Below, piece after piece: positions 8,557-16,359 of a stretch of 64,000 nucleotides of DNA. The position numbers and the translations under genes were made by a program. Below the pieces are notes generated by a model. It saw only the letters and a program-made list of their open reading frames with translations, had not been told where the DNA came from and did no database searches. Source of the DNA: UBA1127 sp965116355 (lineage in GTDB: Bacteria > Chloroflexota > Dehalococcoidia > Lucifugimonadales > UBA1127); NCBI GenBank assembly GCA_965116355.1, contig OZ220679.1, positions 372,001-436,000 on the forward strand. The letters run 5' to 3'. Numbering within the stretch: position 1 is the stretch's first letter; every line of letters starts with the position of its first letter.

Positions 8557-9870
8557 CTAGGCTGCGTGGATGCGCGAGTCCGCCGTGGGCCCGTGCGTCA
8601 ACTCCTTGATGCGCTCGACGGCATCGTCGGCGGTCATGTCGCCGGGCACGCTCATGCGGGCCGTGTGAATGGAGAAGCTCTCGGGGTTGTGCGGCCCCGG
8701 CGGCTCCTGACCTTCCTGCAGCTCACGGGCGGCCTTCAGCAGGCGGCGCCGCACGCGCATGAGGGGCTCGTCGCTGGTGACGAGGTGCTCGAGGCTGCGG
8801 TCGGCGCGGGGGCCCCACTGGTCTTCCACCAGCGCGAGGTCCTGGATGGGGAAGGACTTGATGCCGGTGTACGAGTAGTTCTTCTGCAGGATGCGGTCGA
8901 CGAGGTAGTCGTTGTCCTTGTTCTCGACGGCCATGAACGTGCCCGGAATCTGCTCGGGGTACGTGAACCCGCCGTAGAGGTCGGTCTCACGCTGCTTGGC
9001 CGTGAAGGGCTCATAGCTCCAGCGGAAGCGGTACATGTAGCAGCTCTCGTCGTCGATGGGGATGCGCATGTTGCTCGAGTACACGCCCGGGCCCGCGATG
9101 CCCGCCGAGCTGAAGCACGGGAAGTAGAAGGTGCCGGCGGAAACGGTCTGCGTGCCGTCGGCCTCCGGCGTCGCTGCAATCTGCAGCATGCCGAAGTCGG
9201 TCTCCTCATACGACAAGTACTTCATTCGCAGGAAGCTCCGGTTGCCCAGCAGCGAACCGAGCGTGGGGGCGGCGTCCTGGATCGCACCCGGCGTCTCGAG
9301 GTCGCGCGTCATGTGGAGGAACGCCGCGTGGCTGGGGTCGTAGTCGCCCTCCAATGCCTGGAAGTAGTTGCAGCGGAGGTGGTACTTGCGGACGTAGGTC
9401 TGGTCCTCGGGCAGGCTCATCCAGTCGAAGCCGGGCCTCGGCGGCGTGCGGTCCTTGGGGCCGAGGTAGGCCCAGACCATGCCGGCGGCGTCGAAGCAGG
9501 GGTAGGCCTTGACCTCCACCTTGTCCTTGTAGGTCTCGCCCTCCGGCGAGTTGGGCAGGTCGACGCACTTGCCGGTGACGTCGAACTTCCAGCCGTGGTA
9601 GACGCACCGGATGCCGCACTCCTCGTTCCGGCCGAAGAAGAGGGGCGCGCCCCTGTGGGGGCAGTAGGCGTCGACGAGGGCGGGGGTGCCGTTGGAGTCG
9701 CGGAAGGCGATGAGGGTCTCACTGAGCAGCTTCACGCGCACGGGTGGGCAGTCGGCCGAGGGGATTTCGGACGACAGGCAGGCTGGAATCCAGAACCGGC
9801 GGAAAAGCTCGCCCATGGGCGTGCCGGGGCCGGTCTGGGTGAGCATGTCATTCTCGTGCTGGCTGAGCAT
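8557..9870 (-). CDS. Rieske oxygenase alpha subunit (paralogue 3)
   Basis: 437 residues starting MLSQHENDML. The ATG at 9870 has a strong GAAGGAGG site, so the 12-residue upstream extension of the frame is not used. The Rieske motif (C70, H72, C89, H92) and the GDYDPSHAAFLH iron motif are intact. It is nearly identical to the gene at 10008 over the first 180 residues (both read EIPSADCPPVRVKLLSETL, and VTGKCVDLPNSPEG further on). The variable region after residue 190 reads QDAAPTLGSLLGNRSFLRM. No reductase is near. The high similarity of three neighbours points to recent duplication or gene conversion. Confidence 0.92.
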   Translation of the reverse strand: MLSQHENDMLTQTGPGTPMGELFRRFWIPACLSSEIPSADCPPVRVKLLSETLIAFRDSNGTPALVDAYCPHRGAPLFFGRNEECGIRCVYHGWKFDVTGKCVDLPNSPEGETYKDKVEVKAYPCFDAAGMVWAYLGPKDRTPPRPGFDWMSLPEDQTYVRKYHLRCNYFQALEGDYDPSHAAFLHMTRDLETPGAIQDAAPTLGSLLGNRSFLRMKYLSYEETDFGMLQIAATPEADGTQTVSAGTFYFPCFSSAGIAGPGVYSSNMRIPIDDESCYMYRFRWSYEPFTAKQRETDLYGGFTYPEQIPGTFMAVENKDNDYLVDRILQKNYSYTGIKSFPIQDLALVEDQWGPRADRSLEHLVTSDEPLMRVRRRLLKAARELQEGQEPPGPHNPESFSIHTARMSVPGDMTADDAVERIKELTHGPTADSRIHAA

Positions 9871-9950
9871 CCGTTGCCTCCTTCTGTGTCTCTGTGTATG
9901 GCACAAGCTATACCGAACGGGGTGTCCGCCGCAAGGCCGACCTGCGTTCG

Positions 9951-10000
9951 CCCCCTTCGAGGGCCTCAGGACAGGCTTCGATTTCCCTCAGGGCGAACGG
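9951..10000. repeat. R1 compound repeat
   Basis: Long R1 variant with the inner inverted unit AGCCT/AGGCT-type, the TTCGATTTCCCTCAGG insert and the terminal GGGCGAACGG. It fills the gap between Rieske paralogues 3 and 4. Confidence 0.7.
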
Positions 10001-10007
10001 CCTCCCC

Positions 10008-11321
10008 TTACGCGGCGTGAATCCTGGGCGCGTCGGTTGGGCCGACGGTGAGCTCCTTGATTCGGTCGATGACCTCCGCCGCCGGGAGGTCCGCCGGCAT
10101 TTTGGTGCGGGCCGTGTGCGTTCGGAACCCCTCGGGGTTGTGGGGCCCCGCGGGCTCCTGGCCTTCCTGGAGCTCGCGGGCGGCCTTCAGCAGACGGCGG
10201 CGCACGCGCATCAGCTGCTCGTCGGCGGTGACGAGGTGCTCGAGGGAGCGGTCGGCGCGGCTGCCCCACTGGTCCTCGACGAGGGCGAGGTCCTGGATGG
10301 GGAAGGACTTGATGCCGGTGTAGGAGTAGTTCTTCTGGAGGATGCGGTCGACGAGGTAGTCATTGTCCTTGTTTTCGACGGCCATGAAGGTGCCGGGAAT
10401 CTGTTCCGGGAACGTGAACCCGCCGTAGCGGTCCTGATGGCGTTGATGCTCGGTGAAGGGCTCGTGGCTCCAGCGGAAGCGGTACATGTAGCAGCTATCG
10501 TCGTCGATGGGGATGCGCATGTTGCTCGAGTAGACCCCGGGGCCGGCCAGGCCAGCAGAGCTGAAGCACGGGAAGTAGAAGGTGTGCACGGACACAGTCT
10601 GCGTGCCATCGGCTGCCGGCATGGCGGAGACGTGCAGCATGCCGTAGTCGGTCTCCTCAAAGGACAGGAACTTGATCTTGAGGAAGCTGTTGTCGGTCAG
10701 CAACGAGCCGAGCACGGGCGACGCGTCCTGGATGGCCGAGGGCGTCGTCAGGTCGCGCGTCATGTGCAGGAAGGCGCCGTGGCTGGGGTCGTAGTCGCCC
10801 TCGAGCGCCTGGAAGTAGTTGCAGCGGAGGTGGTACTTGCGGACGTAGGTGCGGTCGTTGGGCAGGCTCATCCAGTCGAAGCCGGGCCTCGGCGGCGTGC
10901 GGTCCTTCGGCCCGAGGTAGGCCCAGACCATGCCGGCGGCGTCGAAGCAGGGGTAGGCTTTGACCTCCACTTTGTCCTTGTAGGTCTCGCCCTCCGGCGA
11001 GTTGGGGAGGTCGACGCACTTGCCGGTCACGTCGAACTTCCAGCCGTGATAGACGCACCGGATGCCGCACTCCTCATTGCGGCCAAAGAAGAGGGGCGCG
11101 CCTCGATGGGGGCAGTAGGCGTCGACGAGGGCGGGGGTGCCGTTGGAGTCGCGGAAGGCGATGAGGGTCTCGCTCAGCAGCTTTACGCGCACCGGCGGGC
11201 AATCGGCCGAGGGGATTTCCTCGGAGAGACATGCGGGTATCCAGAACCTTCGGAAGAGCTCGCCCATGGGCGTGCCGGGGCCGGTCTGGGTGAGCATGTC
11301 ATTCTCTTCACGGCTGAGCAT
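10008..11321 (-). CDS. Rieske oxygenase alpha subunit (paralogue 4)
   Basis: 437 residues from the ATG at 11321 (GGGAGG just upstream). Rieske ligands C70, H72, C89 and H92 and the iron motif GDYDPSHGAFLH are present, and DNDYLVDRILQKN follows. It is probably the first of the three tandem minus-strand copies. Its N-terminus reads MLSREENDML where the two others read MLSQHENDML. The segment after the iron ligands (QDASPVLGSLLTDNSFLKIK) differs from both neighbours, while flanking sequence is almost the same. That pattern fits enzymes with one shared electron-transfer partner but different substrates. Confidence 0.92.
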   Translation of the reverse strand: MLSREENDMLTQTGPGTPMGELFRRFWIPACLSEEIPSADCPPVRVKLLSETLIAFRDSNGTPALVDAYCPHRGAPLFFGRNEECGIRCVYHGWKFDVTGKCVDLPNSPEGETYKDKVEVKAYPCFDAAGMVWAYLGPKDRTPPRPGFDWMSLPNDRTYVRKYHLRCNYFQALEGDYDPSHGAFLHMTRDLTTPSAIQDASPVLGSLLTDNSFLKIKFLSFEETDYGMLHVSAMPAADGTQTVSVHTFYFPCFSSAGLAGPGVYSSNMRIPIDDDSCYMYRFRWSHEPFTEHQRHQDRYGGFTFPEQIPGTFMAVENKDNDYLVDRILQKNYSYTGIKSFPIQDLALVEDQWGSRADRSLEHLVTADEQLMRVRRRLLKAARELQEGQEPAGPHNPEGFRTHTARTKMPADLPAAEVIDRIKELTVGPTDAPRIHAA

Positions 11322-11407
11322 CCGTCGCCTCCCACTATGTCTTGATACTTGGGACAAGCTACACCTTACGGGGTAGCCAGTGTCAAGGGTAGTTGGGCAG
11401 GGGCGGC

Positions 11408-11540
11408 CCTTCGACAGGCTCCTCCGAGAGCCTCAGGACGGGGTCAGGGCGAACGATGGCAAGGAGGGCGGAGGCCGTTGGGGAGGGGTTTCTGGATACC
11501 GTCCGCTGCCTCCGCAGCGGGGCTTCCGCCGGTGAACCGG
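11408..11540. repeat. R1 and compound R3 repeats
   Basis: An R1 variant at 11408-11454 is followed by the conserved spacer GCCGTTGGGGAGGGGTTTCT and an expanded R3 (11491-11540), in which GTCCGCTGCCTCCGCAGCGG splits the CCGG...CCGG arms. Confidence 0.7.
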
Positions 11541-11547
11541 ATCGGGG

Positions 11548-11982
11548 TTATGCCGTCAGTTCCGTGCGGCGGCGGGTGGTGGCGAGGCCGCCGAGGACGG
11601 AGAACAGCGGAAAGCACAGGAAGAGGCCGATGGGAAACCAGAGGCGCGCTGGGTAGAAGACGTAGAAGGAGTAGACGCCCCACAGCGAGAGCAACGCGCC
11701 CAGCACGATGGCGGCGACGATAGCGTCGCGGCCAGCGGCCCTGCCTGTCACGGCGCCGCCCGCGAGTCCGCCCAAGGCGCTGCCGAGGACGATCATCGCG
11801 AGCCCGACCGCATTCGCGCCGTCGACGCGGGCGGCGGTCTCCTCGGGCTTCTCCGGGTCGAGGAGCTCGGGCGGCGTGGGGAAGAGCCACTCGGCGGCAA
11901 AGCCCGCGAGGAAGAAGACGACGTGGGCGACAAGGATGCCGGCGAGGATGGCGGGGAGTGTTTTCAACCAACTGTCGCTCAT
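11548..11982 (-). CDS. Small integral membrane protein of unknown function
   Basis: 144 residues with four hydrophobic segments, at about residues 8-30, 58-78, 86-107 and 113-133, and a charged loop between the first two (PTPPELLDPEKPEETAARVD). No family is recognised. It follows the LhgO-like gene on the same strand with a 37-nt gap. The only plausible ribosome site, GAAGGG, lies inside the R1 repeat that ends 6 nt before the start codon. Confidence 0.65.
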   Translation of the reverse strand: MSDSWLKTLPAILAGILVAHVVFFLAGFAAEWLFPTPPELLDPEKPEETAARVDGANAVGLAMIVLGSALGGLAGGAVTGRAAGRDAIVAAIVLGALLSLWGVYSFYVFYPARLWFPIGLFLCFPLFSVLGGLATTRRRTELTA

Positions 11983-11987
11983 GGCAA

Positions 11988-12013
11988 CCCTTCGACAAGC
12001 TCAGGGCGAACGG
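11988..12013. repeat. Simple R1 repeat abutting a start codon
   Basis: A 26-bp R1 (CCCTTCGACAAG ... CTCAGGGCGAACGG). Read on the minus strand it ends TCGAAGGG six bases before the ATG at 11982 and so acts as its apparent Shine-Dalgarno sequence. Confidence 0.75.
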
Positions 12014-12019
12014 AGGGCA

Positions 12020-13240
12020 CTATGACCCCAACTCGAACGCTTCTTCGGCCATGTCCACTATGCCCTTGCTGATGCTCAGCGACGCCGTCGCGCCGGGCGA
12101 GGGGGCGTTGCGGACGTGGATGGCGTTGCCGGTGCGGGTGATGCGGAAGTCGTCGACGAGGGCGCCGGTGCGCTCGACGGCCTGGGCGCGGACGCCGGCG
12201 CCGCCCTCGGCGAGGTGGCGGGACTCGATCTCGGGAACGAGGCGCTGGAGGGAGCGAGTGAAGGCGCCCTTGCTGAAGGAGCGGTGGTACTCCTGGAAGG
12301 CCGTCTTCCAGTAGCGGCCCGCCATGCTCCAGAAGCCGGGGAATCTCAGCGTCGCGAGGGTCTCACCGATGTTGACCTTGAACTTGGTGTAGCCCTCCTG
12401 TGCGAAGGCGAGGACGGCGTTGGGCCCGGCCTCGACGCCGCCGTGAATGCCCTTGGTGAAGTGGACGCCGAGGAAGGGGAAGCGGGGGTCCGGCACGGGG
12501 TAGATGAGGCCTCGGACGAGCGCGGCGCCCTCGTCCGAGAGGGTGTAGTACTCGCCGCGGAAGGGGATGATGCGCAGGTCGTAGGGGGCGCCCATCATGT
12601 GGGCGACCTCGTGGGCGTAGAGGCCGGCGCAGTTGACGAGGTAGCGGGCGGACACGTCGCCGCGGGTGGTCTCGACGGTGATGGCGCCGTCGGTGTCCTG
12701 GGCGACGCCTTCGACCCTCGCGCCAGTGAGGACGTCGCCGCCGTTCTCCTGGAAGCGGCGGGCGTAAGCCTCGGTGACCTCCGTGTAGTCGATGATGCCG
12801 GTGTTGGGCGACCAGAGGGCGCGGATGCCGGCGGAGTGGGGCTCGATCTCGCGGAGGCGCTCGGGGCCGATCATCTCGAGGCCGGAGACGCCGTTGGCGA
12901 CGCCGCGCTCGTAGAGGTCGTCGAGGCGGCTGAGCTCGTCCTCGCGGGTGGCGACGATGACCTTGCCGCAGAGGTCGTAGGCGACGCCGGCCTCGTCGCA
13001 GAACTCCATGAGGGCCTTCGCGCCGGCGACGCAGTTCTGGGCCTTGAGGGAGCCGGGTTTGTAGTAGATGCCGGAGTGAATGACGCCGCTGTTGTGGCCG
13101 GTCTGGTGGACGGCGAGCCGCTCCTCCTTCTCCAGGACGCCGACCTTCAGGCCGGGGCGCCGGTGGGTCAGCTCCATGGCGGTGGCGACGCCGAGGATGC
13201 CGCCGCCGACCACGGCCACGTCGTAGGAGTAGTCAGCCAT
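12020..13240 (-). CDS. lhgO: L-2-hydroxyglutarate oxidase-like FAD oxidoreductase
   Basis: 406 residues of the DAO-type FAD-dependent family. The N-terminal dinucleotide-binding motif is VAVVGGGILGVATAMEL (about residues 8-24), followed by LEKEERLAVHQTGHNSGVIHSGIYY, the hallmark of LhgO/L-2-hydroxyglutarate dehydrogenases, and a C-terminal VRAQAV and IHVRNAPSPGATASLSI FAD-binding end. It oxidises L-2-hydroxyglutarate to 2-oxoglutarate with electrons passed to O2 or quinone. It may be co-transcribed with the small membrane protein gene downstream. The length is normal for the family. Confidence 0.85.
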   Translation of the reverse strand: MADYSYDVAVVGGGILGVATAMELTHRRPGLKVGVLEKEERLAVHQTGHNSGVIHSGIYYKPGSLKAQNCVAGAKALMEFCDEAGVAYDLCGKVIVATREDELSRLDDLYERGVANGVSGLEMIGPERLREIEPHSAGIRALWSPNTGIIDYTEVTEAYARRFQENGGDVLTGARVEGVAQDTDGAITVETTRGDVSARYLVNCAGLYAHEVAHMMGAPYDLRIIPFRGEYYTLSDEGAALVRGLIYPVPDPRFPFLGVHFTKGIHGGVEAGPNAVLAFAQEGYTKFKVNIGETLATLRFPGFWSMAGRYWKTAFQEYHRSFSKGAFTRSLQRLVPEIESRHLAEGGAGVRAQAVERTGALVDDFRITRTGNAIHVRNAPSPGATASLSISKGIVDMAEEAFELGS

Positions 13241-13337
13241 CGCCGTTCACCTCTTGGGGACAGTGCGGGATGGCTCAATGTAGCTGGGGGCGGCGGGGGG
13301 CGTCAATGTGGGGATGGCAGGAGTGGCTAGCGGCGCG

Positions 13338-13454
13338 CCCTTCGACGGGCTCAGGGCGAACGGGGGAGGTGGTCGGGGACGCTCAGGGTGTTGGGCGCGG
13401 GGTTCCTGGATACCGTCCGCTGCCTCTGCAGCGGGGCTTTCGCCGGTAAAACGG
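13338..13454. repeat. R1 followed by compound R3
   Basis: R1 at 13338-13363, then the spacer GTTGGGCGCGGGGTTCCTGG and an expanded R3 whose arms enclose CCGCTGCCTCTGCAGCGG (13405-13454). Confidence 0.7.
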
Positions 13455-13462
13455 AGCGAGGC

Positions 13463-13831
13463 TTATATTGGCAAGACACGGACCCGGCTTCGGTTTGGTT
13501 CAACCACGACGAGGGATCCGGAGACAAGGTCGGCCTCATGCTGGCTGAGCGCGGCGATGACGACGCTCTCCAAGTAGTCGGGCAAGACGTTCCCAACGCG
13601 GACCTGAAGCACGCTTGGGCCAGTGTCATGTGTAAGCGCCAGCATGGCGCCGAAGTCAAGATCGTGGGTGAAAACTACGTATTGGCGCGCCGCCGCCCAG
13701 TCCATGATCTCCCGGTCATCGGCCTTTGGGTCGCCAATATCAGACCAGTGCACCGCCTGCCATCCATGCCTGTGCAGCGCGGACACCCATTGAGGTGAGA
13801 GGTTCATGTCGACAAGGATTCCCGGCCTCAT
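13463..13831 (-). CDS. DUF5615 PIN-like toxin
   Basis: 122 residues with the DUF5615/Mut7-C-like PIN pattern: an acidic residue in ILVDMNLSPQWVSAL at the N-terminus, HWSDIGDPKADDREIMDWAAARQYVVFTHDLDFG with acidic residues at the predicted metal site, then a short C-terminal half. PIN-domain proteins are Mg2+-dependent ribonucleases and usually toxins. The ATG overlaps the stop of the upstream DUF433 gene by four bases (ATGA), typical of translational coupling in toxin-antitoxin pairs. Confidence 0.8.
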   Translation of the reverse strand: MRPGILVDMNLSPQWVSALHRHGWQAVHWSDIGDPKADDREIMDWAAARQYVVFTHDLDFGAMLALTHDTGPSVLQVRVGNVLPDYLESVVIAALSQHEADLVSGSLVVVEPNRSRVRVLPI

Positions 13832-14058
13832 GGTGTGGATAGAGACGCCTCGTGCTCCTCCAGCCTCCAGGCGGCATATGCAAGGGACTGTTCAATGTCC
13901 TCTCGCTCAAGGTACGGGTAGGCTTGCAGTATCTCAGCGGGCGAACGGCCTTCCGCCAACAAGCCCACCACCATCCCGGCCGTTACCCGCATTCCCCGAA
14001 TGCACGCCTTCCCGCCCATGACGGCGGGGTCAATCGTAATTCTATCGAGTGATTTCAT
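13828..14058 (-). CDS. DUF433 antitoxin
   Basis: 76 residues from MKSLDRITIDPAVMGGKACIRGMRVTAGMVV, a clear DUF433 domain (VapB-like, winged-helix DNA-binding antitoxin). The sequence continues EGRSPAEILQAYPYLEREDIEQSLAYA, the second conserved block. The start is ATG 14058, with GAGGAAAGG as ribosome site, and not the longer frame to 14094. An extended -10 (TGGTATAAT, minus strand, 14113-14121) lies about 55 nt upstream. It forms an operon with the DUF5615 toxin gene. Confidence 0.82.
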   Translation of the reverse strand: MKSLDRITIDPAVMGGKACIRGMRVTAGMVVGLLAEGRSPAEILQAYPYLEREDIEQSLAYAAWRLEEHEASLSTP

Positions 14059-14130
14059 GGGCCTTTCCTCTTCACATTCAGGGACTCGCGACACCCGCGC
14101 CGGGTTACCGGCATTATACCATGCGGGGGG

Positions 14131-14211
14131 ACTCCCCCCATCCTAACCTTCCCCCACAAAGGGGGGAAGGGACTCCCCGCCCCTCTGGGTTCCCGCCTTC
14201 GCGGGAACGAC
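14131..14211. repeat. Inverted C/G-rich repeat plus R2
   Basis: A CCCCATCCTAACCTTCCCCC...GGGGGAAGGG unit, also seen in variant form at 21590-21630 and 30270-30307, is followed by an R2 hairpin TTCCCGCCTTCGCGGGAA at 14187-14204. Confidence 0.6.
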
Positions 14212-14297
14212 GAACAAGGGGCGAACGGACACCCACCCGGCACTCGCGTGCGCTACAATGCCCCCGCCACTGCGCGACATTGCACCTGGAGGCTGCT

Positions 14298-15944
14298 ATG
14301 AAGACTGTTGATGCGATTATTGAGATTTTGCAGCGGGAGAAGGTGGAGTTTCTTAGCTGCTTTCCTACTACGTCTGTGATCGACGCGGCGGCGTCCGTGG
14401 GGATGCGGCCGGTGATCTGCCGGCAGGAGCGCGTGGGCGTCGGGATTGCCGACGGGTTTGCGCGGGTGACGAACGGGCGGCGGCCGGCGGTGTTCGCGAT
14501 GCAGTACGGGCCGGGGGCGGAGAACGCCTTCGCGGGGGTGGCGACGGCGTACTCGGACTCGACGCCGATGCTGCTGATCCCGCTGGGGCAGGCGAGCGCC
14601 ATCGCGGGGGTGCCGCCGATCTTCAGCTCGGAGGAGAGCTACGGCGCTGTGACCAAGTGGGTGGAGCGGCTGGACCACCCGCACCGTCTTTCGGAGGTCA
14701 TGCGGCGGGCGTTCAGCCGGGTGCGGCACGGAAAGCCGGGGCCGGTGATGGTCGAGTTTGCGGCGGACATCCTGGACACGGACATCGGGGACGCGGCGGA
14801 CGGGTACGAGCCCGTCGTCGCGACGCGGTCGGCGGCGGACCCGCGGGACGTGCTGGCGGCGGCGCGGGCACTCGTCGAGGCGGAGCGGCCGGTGATCTTC
14901 GCCGGGCAGGGCGTGATGTACGCGGAAGCGTCGGACGAGCTCGTCGCGCTGGCGGAGCTGCTGCAGGCGCCCGTGGTGACGACGATGCTGGGCAAGAGCG
15001 CGTTCCCGGAGGACCACCCGCTCTCGGCAGGGACGGTGGCGACGGTTATGTCACCTCTCGGCTACCGGGCGATGGCGGACGCGGACGTGGTGTTCGCTGT
15101 CGGTGCGAGCCTGACGCGGCACCCGATGTCGATCACGGTGCCGCCGGGGAAGACGGTCATCCACGCCGTCAATGACGAGGCGGACATCAACAAGAGCTAC
15201 CCGGCCGCGTACCCGATCCTGGGGGACGCCAAGCTGACGCTGGCGCAGTTCGCCGAGGCGGTGGCGGAGGTGCGGGGGACCTCGGCGGCGGTGGACAACA
15301 ACGTGGCGGCGGACCTGGCGGCGCAGCGGGACGCATGGTTGGGGGAGTGGTCGCCGGTGCTGACGTCGGGGGAGACGCCCATCAACCCGTACCGGGTGAT
15401 CCACGAGATGCAGCGGGCGATCCCGCCGTCGGAGGCGATCGTGACGCACGACTCCGGGAGCCCGCGGGACCAGATGCTGCCGTTCTACATCGCGCCCACG
15501 CCACGGAGCTACCTCGGCTGGGGCAAGTCGCACGGGCTGGGCACGGGGCTGGGGCTGACCATCGGAGCGAAGCTGGCGGAGCCGGACAAGGTGTGCATCA
15601 ACGTCATGGGCGACGCGGCGTTCGGGATGACGGGGCTGGACATCGAGACGGCGGTGCGGGCGGAGGCTCCGATCATCACGGTGGTGTTCAACAACGGGAC
15701 GATGGCCATCGAGAACCGGAACATGATCTCGTCGCACGAGCGGTACAAGGCGCGGGACCTGGGCGGGGCGTACGCGGACATCGGCCGGGCGCTGGGGGCG
15801 CACGCGGAGCGCGTGAGCGACCCGGAGGACGTGGGACCGGCGTTCCAGCGGGCGCGCCGGGTGACGGAGGAGCAGGGGCAGGCGGTGGTGCTGGAGTTCA
15901 TGACGTCTGCGGAGACGCGGTTCTCGCACCGGCGGGCGCTGTAG
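14298..15944 (+). CDS. Thiamine diphosphate-requiring enzyme (acetolactate synthase/benzoylformate decarboxylase type)
   Basis: 548 residues with all three ThDP-enzyme domains. The catalytic glutamate E44 lies in CRQERVGVGIADGFARVT, a central FAD/nucleotide-like domain starts near residue 190, and the C-terminal ThDP motif reads GDAAFGMTGLDIETAV...FNN. The GDG is here GDA. ATG 14298 is chosen because GGAGG sits 5 nt before it; a much longer upstream frame crosses repeats. A TACAAT box at 14254-14259 fits as its -10. Family members form acetolactate or decarboxylate 2-oxo acids. No small regulatory subunit is adjacent, so a biosynthetic acetolactate synthase is less likely than a catabolic decarboxylase or lyase. 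Confidence 0.85.
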   Translation: MKTVDAIIEILQREKVEFLSCFPTTSVIDAAASVGMRPVICRQERVGVGIADGFARVTNGRRPAVFAMQYGPGAENAFAGVATAYSDSTPMLLIPLGQASAIAGVPPIFSSEESYGAVTKWVERLDHPHRLSEVMRRAFSRVRHGKPGPVMVEFAADILDTDIGDAADGYEPVVATRSAADPRDVLAAARALVEAERPVIFAGQGVMYAEASDELVALAELLQAPVVTTMLGKSAFPEDHPLSAGTVATVMSPLGYRAMADADVVFAVGASLTRHPMSITVPPGKTVIHAVNDEADINKSYPAAYPILGDAKLTLAQFAEAVAEVRGTSAAVDNNVAADLAAQRDAWLGEWSPVLTSGETPINPYRVIHEMQRAIPPSEAIVTHDSGSPRDQMLPFYIAPTPRSYLGWGKSHGLGTGLGLTIGAKLAEPDKVCINVMGDAAFGMTGLDIETAVRAEAPIITVVFNNGTMAIENRNMISSHERYKARDLGGAYADIGRALGAHAERVSDPEDVGPAFQRARRVTEEQGQAVVLEFMTSAETRFSHRRAL

Positions 15945-15950
15945 CGGAGC

Positions 15951-16030
15951 TGCGACAGGCTCCTTCGTCAAGCTCAGGGCGGAGTCAGGGGGAACGGGGC
16001 CATGGACTCCGGCTTTTGCCGGAGAAACGG
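15951..16030. repeat. Diverged R1 and R3 repeats
   Basis: An R1 variant (GCGACAGGCTCCTTCGTC ... GGTCAGGGGG-type end, 15951-15999) is followed by an R3-like hairpin CTCCGGCTTTTGCCGGAG (16005-16022) and AAACG. Confidence 0.55.
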
Positions 16031-16286
16031 GGGGCGCGAGGCGTCGGTGGACGCGGGGCATCCCTCCGGGACAGCGTTGTGCGCGAAGAATTTTTTCAAA
16101 CTCGACTCTCCTACAAAATCGGCCTCTACAGATACGATTCGAGTTTTCGGATCCGAATCGCCTTCCAAGCTCGGCGTTCGTTCGTCCAAGGGATGCAGAG
16201 CCGGACTACGCTCGGCATGCCGGGTATGGTTGGCCGCGCTCATGCGGAGAGGGTAGCGGGGCCGGGTGGGTGTGCGCTCGGCGCCG

Positions 16287-16316
16287 GTGTCAGGGCGCGG
16301 ATATTGACCCTGACAC
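16287..16316. repeat. Inverted repeat upstream of the GLKHGLYS protein
   Basis: GTGTCAGGG (16287-16295) and CCCTGACAC (16308-16316) form a perfect 9-bp inverted repeat with a 12-nt spacer. It lies 44 nt before the start at 16360, in a 415-bp gap that also holds a locally AT-rich stretch (16075-16170). It could be an operator or an element end. Confidence 0.6.
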
Positions 16317-16359
16317 GAAAGAATTGCGGGTCTGGCGCACGGGCTCCTAGCCTGTGGGC

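Noticed and set aside
8260..11345. Very long plus-strand open frames opposite the Rieske triplet
   Set aside because: They are antisense shadows caused by high GC; they lack family sequence and ribosome sites, and the minus-strand genes have intact motifs.
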